Part shown: positions 7,220 through 14,850 of the stretch, one piece after another | How the letters are laid out: each line of letters begins with the position of its first letter | Numbering within the stretch: the stretch's first letter is position 1 | Assembly: GCA_964461025.1 (NCBI GenBank) | Contig: CAYWSE010000038.1 | Span: 1-33,815 of the forward strand | Length of the DNA stretch: 33,815 nt | Origin: JAHBVL01 sp964461025 | GTDB lineage: Bacteria; Chloroflexota; Chloroflexia; Thermomicrobiales; UBA6265 | Direction: 5' to 3' | The notes under the pieces: generated by a model | The model's database searches: none | What the model was told of the DNA's origin: nothing | Seen by the model: the letters and a program-made list of their open reading frames with translations, nothing else | Made by a program: the position numbers and the translations under genes

Positions 7220-8059
7220 ATGCTGCTGACTGAACTTCCTCGCCCCTTTATCATCGCTGTCGCCACTGACCGGACGGTTGCAGGGATGCTGGCGACGATT
7301 GCCCGGGCGGCGGTTGAGGGCGCGGATGCGGTCGAGCTCAATCTGCCGGCGGTGGCCGATGTGTTGCCGGAAGAGCTGAAGGAAATGCTCGCCGATGCGC
7401 CGTTGCCCGTTTTCACGACCTGCCGGCGACGGCAGTTCATGACCGTGTACGGGTTCGATTCCAGTGAGCTGCCAAACTGGAAGGATGACGAGCGGATGGA
7501 ACGACAGCTCGCCGCGTTGCATTTCGGCTCGGTGGCGATCGATATGGAGATGGATACGTTCGATCCTCATCCTGCCCCGCCCCTCGGATCGGCAGAAGCG
7601 ACGACGTTCGCCGCAAACAACGGCGAACCGGCGGAGTTTTCGCGAGATGCGAACGCGGTGAGGCGGCAGCGGGAGGTCGTCGCCGAAGCGCACACGGCCG
7701 GCGCCGAAGCGCTGCTTTCCTGTCACACCGGGCGACCGCAGACTCTCGAGCAACTGCTGTCGATCGGCTACGAAGCTGTTGAGCGAGGCGGCGACTTGCT
7801 GAAAATTGTCACGCCCTGCCGGGATGATGAGGATCTTGGGCTGGTTTATGAAGCGAGCGAGGCGCTGAGGTCGAGCCTGCCGATTCCATTTGTTTTGGTC
7901 GGCTCGGGAGCGGCCGGATTGTCGAGTCGCACCGACGGATGGCAATACGGATCGAGCTGGATCATTGCGCAGCTCGAACGCACGGCCGGTGGATTTCAGG
8001 ATCAACCGCTTATCAGTGAGATTGGCAAGAAGAGTCAGGCAATCGGCAATGGGCAATAG
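7220..8059 (+). CDS. Divergent type I 3-dehydroquinate dehydratase-like protein
   Basis: A (beta/alpha)8 barrel of the AroD family. The Schiff-base Lys195 (GGDLLKIVTP) and the His169 base (LLSCHTGRP) are in place, with IDMEMD (108-112) and GSGAAGLSSR (228-237) near the end. The family's early ELR is ELN here (Asn41 for the substrate-binding Arg), and the TCR strand (68-69) is followed by an unusual insert to about residue 100. No other shikimate gene is near. The neighbours are a transaminase and an M81 peptidase, so a catabolic lyase is as likely as shikimate synthesis. The tail SQAIGNGQ is encoded by heptad array H4. The ATG at 7220 has no strong ribosome site. Confidence 0.75.
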   Translation: MLLTELPRPFIIAVATDRTVAGMLATIARAAVEGADAVELNLPAVADVLPEELKEMLADAPLPVFTTCRRRQFMTVYGFDSSELPNWKDDERMERQLAALHFGSVAIDMEMDTFDPHPAPPLGSAEATTFAANNGEPAEFSRDANAVRRQREVVAEAHTAGAEALLSCHTGRPQTLEQLLSIGYEAVERGGDLLKIVTPCRDDEDLGLVYEASEALRSSLPIPFVLVGSGAAGLSSRTDGWQYGSSWIIAQLERTAGGFQDQPLISEIGKKSQAIGNGQ

Positions 8060-8066
8060 GCAATAG
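8038..8066 (+). repeat. Heptad array H4, GGCA sense
   Basis: Four GGCAAT-type units. They encode the last residues (QAIGNGQ) and the TAG stop (8057-8059) of the dehydroquinase-like gene. It faces array H5 across a 34-base spacer. Confidence 0.92.
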
Positions 8067-8100
8067 TTCCCTACGCCAGCGTATCGTTCATCATCGTGCG

Positions 8101-8124
8101 CCCAGTGCCCAGTGCCTATTGCCC
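8101..8124 (+). repeat. Heptad array H5, TGCC sense
   Basis: CCCAGTGCCCAGTGCC followed by TATTGCC, ending 11 bases before the M81 gene's ATG. It is the complement-facing partner of H4, and the pair could fold as a hairpin around spacer 8067-8100. Confidence 0.92.
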
Positions 8125-8135
8125 GAGGTAGTCCC

Positions 8136-9635
8136 ATGCGCGTCGCGATTGCCGAATTCAAACAGGAAACCAATACGTTCGTGCCTCGCCCGACAACGCT
8201 GGACGATTTCAGGTTGTGGCATCTCTGGTACGGCCAGGATCTGATCGAGGGGCTGGGCGGCACGAATGCGGAGATCGACGGTTTTCTGAACGTTCTGCAC
8301 GACGCGGGAATTGAGCCCGTGCCGATCCTGGCGACCTTTGCGATGTCGGGGGGAAGAGTCACTGACTCGGCATATGACCAGCTGCTCGGGGAGCTGCTCG
8401 CCGGGATCGAGGCCGCCGGACCGCTGGACGGCATCCTGCTGGCGTTGCATGGGGCGATGGTCACCGACTCGCATGACAGCGCGGACGCCGTCACGCTGGC
8501 GGCGGTGCGCGAGCTGGTCGGGCCGGAGATGCCTGTCGTGGCCAGTTACGATCTGCACGCCAATCTGACAGCTGATATGGCGAAGCACGCGGACGCGCTG
8601 GTCGGGTTCAAGACGTCGCCACACGTCGACCAGCGTGACACCGGCGAGCGAGCGGCACGGGTGATGACGCGCATCCTGCAGGATGGCGTCGAACCGGCGA
8701 TGGCGTTCGTGAAGATTCCCATGATTGCGCCGGCGTCGACGCATATTCACCACCTGCCGGGACCGTTCAAACGATTACAGGATGCCACCCGCGAGCTGGA
8801 GGGTGGAAAGGTGCTTTCGGCGAATGTCGCGGCGGTACAACCCTGGCTCGATGTCGACGAGATGGGTTTCGCCACGGTGGTCGTGACCGACAACGACCCG
8901 GATCTTGCGCAGCGGCTTGCCTGTGAGCTGGCGGAGCAGGCATGGGCCGAGCGTGAAGCGTTCATGCAAATCGAGCTTGTTCCGCCTGATGAGGCGATTC
9001 AGATAGCCTTGGCTGAACCAAGAGGTCCGGTGGTCCTCTCCGACGCCGCCGATGGCACGGGGGCAGGGTCTCCCGGTGACGCCACCGCGGTGATCAAGGC
9101 GCTCCTCGACGCGGAACCGACGAAACCCGCGTTCGTGTTCGTGCGCGATGAAGAAGCCGCCGCAACGGCCATCGCTGCCGGAGTTGGGGCGGAGATTACA
9201 CTCGATGCCGGCGGCAAGATCGACACCATCTTCAATTCGCCGGTCAGGGTGACGGGCGTTGTCGAGTTCGCTGGGCCGGCGTCATTTCGTTTTGGCGGGG
9301 GCGGCTACACGGGCGTCGAGCAGGATATGGGACCGTCCGCTGTGATCCGGGTCGGCAATGTGCACATTCTGATCGTCAGCACCTCGGTGATGACGGTCGA
9401 TCCCGAGCTCTACCGTGCGGTGCGCCTGGAACCGGCGGACGCGCAGATCGTCGTGGTCAAGTCGCATATCCAGTTCCGGGCCGGCTACGACAGCATCGCC
9501 AGCAAGATCATCCTCCTCGACTCACCCGGCATGAGCAGCGATCACCTGATCGGATTGCCGTGGGTGAAAGTTCCGCGACCGATCATTCCACTGGATCTGG
9601 ACACCGCCTTCAACTGCGAAGCGAGCATCGCCTAG
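8136..9635 (+). CDS. M81 family metallopeptidase (MlrC-like)
   Basis: Member of the M81/MlrC family, named for microcystinase C, which cleaves linearised microcystin; most members have unknown substrates. The N-terminus MRVAIAEFKQETNTFVP is typical. Probable metal ligands are Glu46 (GTNAEIDGF), Asp139 and His141 (SYDLHANLT) and His163 (FKTSPHVDQRDTGERAA); the spacing fits the MlrC zinc site. The C-terminal domain (about 290-500) carries LSDAADGTGAGSPGD and SSDHLIGLPW. The ATG at 8136 is chosen because GAGGT lies 6 bases upstream. A peptide- or amide-degrading role with the upstream transaminase is inference. Confidence 0.92.
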   Translation: MRVAIAEFKQETNTFVPRPTTLDDFRLWHLWYGQDLIEGLGGTNAEIDGFLNVLHDAGIEPVPILATFAMSGGRVTDSAYDQLLGELLAGIEAAGPLDGILLALHGAMVTDSHDSADAVTLAAVRELVGPEMPVVASYDLHANLTADMAKHADALVGFKTSPHVDQRDTGERAARVMTRILQDGVEPAMAFVKIPMIAPASTHIHHLPGPFKRLQDATRELEGGKVLSANVAAVQPWLDVDEMGFATVVVTDNDPDLAQRLACELAEQAWAEREAFMQIELVPPDEAIQIALAEPRGPVVLSDAADGTGAGSPGDATAVIKALLDAEPTKPAFVFVRDEEAAATAIAAGVGAEITLDAGGKIDTIFNSPVRVTGVVEFAGPASFRFGGGGYTGVEQDMGPSAVIRVGNVHILIVSTSVMTVDPELYRAVRLEPADAQIVVVKSHIQFRAGYDSIASKIILLDSPGMSSDHLIGLPWVKVPRPIIPLDLDTAFNCEASIA

Positions 9636-9768
9636 CCTGTTGCTTTCTCACTTGACGCCATTGCGCCACGCCAACGGACGAATTGAAGGTTGTTGGGAAA
9701 CTCAGCCCTGTTCTTGGCTATTTTCCACTAGACTGAAAGTTGACAGAACCCATCTGATGACATGTTGA

Positions 9769-12700
9769 ATGGGCAATCTCGATATGGTCGATCCGTTCAC
9801 ACTGAGCTTTTTCGGAAAGGCCCTAATTTGGGTATGTACCGAGGTCTGCAGTTGGACGATTGGAAAAGCGACTGAGAACAGGATTCTCGCGAGACTTTCT
9901 GATCGTCAGCTGAGTCGCCGAAACAGTGACTTGGAATCCGCTCTCAAGGATGCATTTTCAGCGGCGGCGCTTTCGTTTGCAGACACAGCTCCTGGCAACC
10001 AGTCAGTCTATTGGGAACAGATCCGGGATGTCGGAATTGCTTGGCTTTTGCCTGACAATCCTAACTATCCTTCAAATCTGTTGGCCGCCGTCCTCTTTGA
10101 AAGACCGGAATCAGTCGTTTGGAAGTCGATCTGGAATCCCCTTGAGAATGACCTCGAACACATCGAAACACGCCCGTTTTTCATTAGCAATCGACGAAGC
10201 TTTGAGGATCAGCTGAGAAAGAGCTTTTCTCTGCAGTTGAGATTACAAAGACATCGAGTTGCGTTCAATGCATATCTGCTGACGGTACTCACGGAGATCG
10301 TTCAGTCACCGCTGACAGACCCGATTCCTCAAACCGAACAGGAAAAAAGGGCGCTCTTAAAGATTGAGGAAATCGTGGCAGTTCAGGATGCCCTTGCCAA
10401 GGTCTCTGAAGCGGTGCTCACGGCAATCGACCGCAAATCAGATCATCTCGTGGAGATTGCCAAACATGTCAAAGAATCTGTCGAATCCACGTTGAGCGAG
10501 GTTAACGAGGTTCGATTACTCGTGGCCGGTGAATACATACGATCAGATGGATCAAGCTTCAGGGCATCGCGGCTAGAGGACTGCGAGCGAGTACGTCAAA
10601 CTCTTCTGCAACGCCCCTTGGTTGGTCGACGAACCCAGTTGGGAAGTTTGTCTGTGCGAGTTGAAGAACACCGGCTTGTTGCGGTAACCGGAGACTCAGG
10701 GGTCGGAAAGTCTGCTTTTCTTTCTCATTGGATCGAGATTGTCTCCGGCGACCCCACGGTGGCGCTCTGCTATCACTTCTTTAGCCGAGAAGACGACACT
10801 GCCCGAATCGATGGCGGAATGCGATGCTTGGTAGAGCAGTTGCTCATCACGCATGGGATAAGAGGGCAGCCACCTATTGCGTTGGACGATGTCAAGGCCG
10901 TCTTTCGAAGGCTTCTAGGATTCGACCACTTCAGGAGACTTGTGATCGTCATTGATGGCGTCGATGAAGCGCTCGACGGAATAAGGGCAGGCGCGTTTGC
11001 ATTCGGTCGCGGTTGGTTCCCGCAAGTGCTCGGAGACAACGTAATGGTTGTCTTGGGCACCAGGTTTGGGGCTGGCATTGCAGACATTAGCGAGCTGGAA
11101 AATGGCATTGCCGTCGGGTCAATCAATGAGTTTCGGCTCGACAATCTCGATGTAGACGCCATCCAAGACCTGCTTCCTCAGGAATCCAGAAGTTTAGCAG
11201 GATCGATTGAGCAACGGACCGGTGGGTTGGCAATTTACGCAAGCGCGGTTGCCGAAGCAATCCGGCGAGAGCCGGACAATGCAGCTAGAGCACAGTTAGT
11301 CGAGATACTTCCTGACAGCTTTGTTGAATATGTCACTGAGGGGTTGGCTACCGCCGCCGCAGCCTCACGTCAATGGGTCAGAGCTTTGGGGTGCTTGGCA
11401 GCGGCGAGTGGCCCCCTCGACACAAGCGAGCTTCTTAGAATTTCACGAAGTGCCCCGCCATTCCTGCAGGCAGTTGACCTGCAGAGTCCGAATTGGTCGA
11501 TCGGTCGGTGGCTTCGAGAGCGTAGCGGCTACTGGTCATTCCAACATGATTCTATCGCCGAAGCTTATCGAGAAGGAATTCGGCCAGACCTACAAGAATT
11601 CCGGCAGCAGATACTCGACGACTCTCAAAATTGGAGTGAACATAAGGGTCCATACAGTTTGAGGTTTTTCGCGGGGGACCTTCTAGCTGCCAGAAAATAT
11701 GATCAACTCTATTGCCTCGCCCTCAATCCTGAATATCGGGAGATGCAAGTCCGACACTACGCAGGGCAACCAAGGCTTTCATTGGATACGCTACAAGCCG
11801 CGATTCGAGGAATGGTATTGAGCAAGAGTTGGGAGAAAGTAGCTAGATTGCTATTGATTCATCTATCGGTCGCAAGAATGCTGCATAAGGAGTCGCCACT
11901 AGGGGCCGCTCGGATTGGCGAACTCGAACGAGCAATCCAGCTCGCCAATGAGAGAGATGACGTGCACCGAGTCCTTTGGCTTCTGCTTCTGGCTTGGAAT
12001 GAGTGCAGTTCAGGGAGCAGGATAAACTGCAGCCGCATGTTGGGACTGGTTCAGCTTGAAGAGTTCAAGGTCGATGTCGTCAAGCATGAAGATATTGGTT
12101 CGAAAATCGTTCAACTCTCTGGACTAGAGTCAATCATCGACTCAACAGATTTGGCTGCTCAGAGAGCCGATGAACTTGGGGTCTTGTTGCCCCACGCTTT
12201 CTCAGTAGATGAACGTACCGGCCTTCGGATGCACGACGACTGGCTGAGCAACACCGGCGAGTTCTTCGGGGAATGGATTCCTACTCCACCCCGAATCACG
12301 CGCGCCAGGGAATATCTAGAGAACGACGACTTAAGCTCCGCGTTGTCCACTCTAGGAGAGGCCCAAGAAGTAGCGAAAAGAATCAGTCGACCCCGGTCCA
12401 AAGCGGCCACTTATGCCGAAATTGCCCAAGTGCTATTTCAGCTAGAGCGAACGGAAGAAGCCGTTGGTTTGATCCACACCGCCTTGGAATCTGCAAATGA
12501 AATAGAAGATGCCAAGGCAAGAGCAACTATCTATGCAGGAATTACACAGATACTTTTCACTGTTGACCAGGAGATTGGAAGATCTTTGGCTTTAGATTCC
12601 GCGCTATTGGCCGCACAAAAAATACGAGATGAGAGATTTGTTGCTGACCTGCATCTACATATTGCGCTCTTGCTGAACTCGCACTATGACCAAGAGGGAG

Positions 12701-14349
12701 CGATCGACACAATAGAGAAAGCGCTCCTGCTACTTGAATCAAGAGAGCACGACAATGCGACTTGGTACTTCAAGGAACCGATCGGAGCCCTTGCCAATGC
12801 ATTGCTCAGAATCTCAGTCCAGCGGGCAAAAACAGTTCAACCGCTTGAAAAATCAGGGGAGCATGGCGTACTTAGCAGGGAACTGAATGAAGTTTTGGAC
12901 CTGCTTGCTGAGCACATTGGGAATCGCCACCATTTGGACATTAAGCTCCTTGCGGAGATCTGCGACACCCAGGCCGGGATCGGTCAGGCGGAGGCGGCCA
13001 AGAAAAATCTTCGCAAGGCGATCGAGCGCTCCGGAGTCCAAGGTGACTTGCGCCAAAAGGCGAAGCTACTCAACGACCTAGCCCAGATTCAGATAGACGC
13101 CGATGAAGTCGAGGAAGCCAAGGCAAATTTGGCCAGTGCACTTGGAGTCGCGCGGAATCTGAATATTCTGACCGGAGACGAAGAACTTTTTGGAGAGATT
13201 GCCAATTCTTATGTTCTCATGGCTCATAGATCTCTATCCAAAGGCGACTTGGCGAAAAGTGAACGAGAGTTGGGTTCGGCTTTCTACCTCACAGAAGTCA
13301 TCGAAAATCAAACATTCAAAATGAAACCGCTGGAAGCTATCTGTAGGGCGCATGTAGAGGTCTATCGGCACCTTTGCAGGACCGGAATTGAGGATGAAGG
13401 GTTCGCTCAATTGAAGGCGGCGGCCACCGCATCTGAACGAATAAAACTTGACTGGTTCAAAGCGCCCCTTATTGCCGAGCTAGCGGCAAACATCGAGGAC
13501 ACCAATCTTGCTTCTGAGGTCCGGTTGGATTTCGCTTCAGCCGTTGAGTCTGCAATGCGACTAGACCCACGAGGGCAGATAACCAAGTTGAAGGAAATTG
13601 CAGAAATCCAACTTAGTGCGGGGAAGCGCGATCTCGCGGTAGATACCATCAAGATTGCGGTCCCAATTGCACAGCAACTGTCCTCCAGGGAACTCGGGCG
13701 ACTCGCGCAATCACTGGTTGACGCGAATGACATAGATGGTGCCCGTGCAGTGCTCGTGAAAGCACGCGATTTGGCGGAGGATAATGAGACCGTCTTTGAA
13801 CTTCTGCAAATTGCCGAAATATTCGTTTCAGCTGAGGAGATGGAAGAAGCACAACTGTGCTTAGGCATTGCGGCCACAAAAATTCAAGAGTTGGGCGACT
13901 TGGAGCAGTCCGTCCAAGCGAACTGCGGTCTCGCTAACATTCAATCCGCTATTCGGAATGAGGATGCACAGGTAAGCTATGCGGTAGCCCGAAAACTCAT
14001 AGAGGGCATTGAAGATGAGAAATCCAAGAGTCAACGCTTGCTGTGGCTGGCAACTCAGCAATTCAGTACGGGCCAAATCACGTTAGCGAAGGAAACGCTA
14101 ACTGCGGCGTTCCATTCCGCTATGAGACTGCCGCCATCATGGAGCAAAGCTCAGATTGTCGGAAACATCGCGGGGATCGGTTTGGAGAGGTACCCCGATA
14201 TGGACGAGCAAGAGCTCGCAGAGCTGATCTTGGCGTGCGGGTATTCTGAAGTCTCCATCGCTCGAATCGCAGTTGTTTTGTCCGCCTTGTACCCCGATTG
14301 CGCGATCGCGGTTGCAAAAGAGCTGGCAGAGCACTGGCAACCGGAATAG
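9769..14349 (+). CDS. STAND-like P-loop ATPase with TPR-type C-terminal half
   Basis: A 1526-residue protein. Residues 1-185 match no family I know; 10-32 are hydrophobic enough to touch a membrane. Residues 190-250 look coiled-coil. The NTPase module has Walker A GDSGVGKS (308-315), Walker B LVIVIDGVDEALD (391-403), an arginine in VVLGTRFG (Arg432) and helical/winged-helix-like segments (517-604, with ALGCLAAASGPLDTSELLRI and FQHDSIAEAYR). From about 840 to 1460 are TPR-like helix pairs (e.g. YAEIAQVLFQLERTEEAVGL near 882). The layout is that of STAND sensor proteins, many of which act in phage defence or signalling; the role here is inference. The gene is visibly AT-richer than its neighbours (12541-12600 is 23/60 G+C against 40/60 at 8881-8940), which suggests transfer. 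The ribosome site is weak. Confidence 0.8.
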   Translation: MGNLDMVDPFTLSFFGKALIWVCTEVCSWTIGKATENRILARLSDRQLSRRNSDLESALKDAFSAAALSFADTAPGNQSVYWEQIRDVGIAWLLPDNPNYPSNLLAAVLFERPESVVWKSIWNPLENDLEHIETRPFFISNRRSFEDQLRKSFSLQLRLQRHRVAFNAYLLTVLTEIVQSPLTDPIPQTEQEKRALLKIEEIVAVQDALAKVSEAVLTAIDRKSDHLVEIAKHVKESVESTLSEVNEVRLLVAGEYIRSDGSSFRASRLEDCERVRQTLLQRPLVGRRTQLGSLSVRVEEHRLVAVTGDSGVGKSAFLSHWIEIVSGDPTVALCYHFFSREDDTARIDGGMRCLVEQLLITHGIRGQPPIALDDVKAVFRRLLGFDHFRRLVIVIDGVDEALDGIRAGAFAFGRGWFPQVLGDNVMVVLGTRFGAGIADISELENGIAVGSINEFRLDNLDVDAIQDLLPQESRSLAGSIEQRTGGLAIYASAVAEAIRREPDNAARAQLVEILPDSFVEYVTEGLATAAAASRQWVRALGCLAAASGPLDTSELLRISRSAPPFLQAVDLQSPNWSIGRWLRERSGYWSFQHDSIAEAYREGIRPDLQEFRQQILDDSQNWSEHKGPYSLRFFAGDLLAARKYDQLYCLALNPEYREMQVRHYAGQPRLSLDTLQAAIRGMVLSKSWEKVARLLLIHLSVARMLHKESPLGAARIGELERAIQLANERDDVHRVLWLLLLAWNECSSGSRINCSRMLGLVQLEEFKVDVVKHEDIGSKIVQLSGLESIIDSTDLAAQRADELGVLLPHAFSVDERTGLRMHDDWLSNTGEFFGEWIPTPPRITRAREYLENDDLSSALSTLGEAQEVAKRISRPRSKAATYAEIAQVLFQLERTEEAVGLIHTALESANEIEDAKARATIYAGITQILFTVDQEIGRSLALDSALLAAQKIRDERFVADLHLHIALLLNSHYDQEGAIDTIEKALLLLESREHDNATWYFKEPIGALANALLRISVQRAKTVQPLEKSGEHGVLSRELNEVLDLLAEHIGNRHHLDIKLLAEICDTQAGIGQAEAAKKNLRKAIERSGVQGDLRQKAKLLNDLAQIQIDADEVEEAKANLASALGVARNLNILTGDEELFGEIANSYVLMAHRSLSKGDLAKSERELGSAFYLTEVIENQTFKMKPLEAICRAHVEVYRHLCRTGIEDEGFAQLKAAATASERIKLDWFKAPLIAELAANIEDTNLASEVRLDFASAVESAMRLDPRGQITKLKEIAEIQLSAGKRDLAVDTIKIAVPIAQQLSSRELGRLAQSLVDANDIDGARAVLVKARDLAEDNETVFELLQIAEIFVSAEEMEEAQLCLGIAATKIQELGDLEQSVQANCGLANIQSAIRNEDAQVSYAVARKLIEGIEDEKSKSQRLLWLATQQFSTGQITLAKETLTAAFHSAMRLPPSWSKAQIVGNIAGIGLERYPDMDEQELAELILACGYSEVSIARIAVVLSALYPDCAIAVAKELAEHWQPE

Positions 14350-14395
14350 TCAGATCGATTCTTGGGACGGGACGACATTAAATCGTGTCGAGAGT

Positions 14396-14456
14396 TGCTG
14401 TCCAGGACTTAAGCTGCAAAGCGGGACGGTTGGATCGTTGGACAGCATGACCGTCC
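14396..14456. other. Overlapping inverted repeats at the 3' edge of the STAND gene
   Basis: TGCTGTCCA (14396-14404) and TGGACAGCA (14439-14447) are a perfect 9-base inverted repeat. GGACGGT (14424-14430) and ACCGTCC (14450-14456) are a perfect 7-base one that overlaps it, so only one can form at a time. The site lies between the STAND stop and the ABC-ATPase remnant. It could be a terminator or a scar of the insertion. Confidence 0.45.
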
Positions 14457-14501
14457 TGAAAAGTACGCTCCCGGCTCCGTTAAGTCTGTTCAGTGATCTA
14501 G

Positions 14502-14789
14502 GAAGATGGTCAATCGGTGGAGATCGGCATCCGTCCCGAAGATATCGGCATCGCGCACGGCGACACGGGAGATGGTCTGCGAGCAACCGTCGTAGTTATC
14601 GAACCAATGGGTTCGCTGAATGTCGTGTACGCCCGCCTCGGCGACGAACGCCTGGCGATCACCACTGCGCCAACGTTCTGGGGTCAGCTCGGCGACCCGG
14701 TGACGCTGACCTTCGCGGCGGACAAGACACATCTCTTCGATCCTGCGTCGGAGCACGTGCTGGGGTGGGGAGTCAGGTCACAGGAGTAG
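14502..14789 (+). pseudogene. C-terminal remnant of an ABC importer ATPase (TOBE domain)
   Basis: The reading frame starts just after an in-frame TAG (14499-14501). It gives a typical sugar-type ABC ATPase tail: EIGIRPEDIGIAHG, then ATVVVIEPMGSLNVVYARLG, GQLGDPVTLTF and KTHLFDPASEHVLGW. These match the TOBE/OB region of MalK/UgpC-like ATPases. The entire nucleotide-binding domain (about 280 residues) is absent, so the product cannot be a working ATPase. A GTG at 14517 could start translation, but no ribosome site is evident. The break sits about 150 bases after the STAND gene, so the insertion may have removed the front of this gene. Confidence 0.75.
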
Positions 14790-14850
14790 TCGCTGATCCT
14801 CATCGATTCCGCGTTGTCAGCGTCGAGTGCCGGATGTCACCCTCTCCTTG

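Noticed and set aside
7196..8494. Minus-strand open frame of over 400 codons
   Set aside because: Antisense to the dehydroquinase-like and M81 genes, with Arg/His-rich translation typical of GC-rich shadow frames.
9636..9768. Promoter for the STAND gene (TTGACA near 9740)
   Set aside because: No acceptable -10 box at the correct distance before the ATG.
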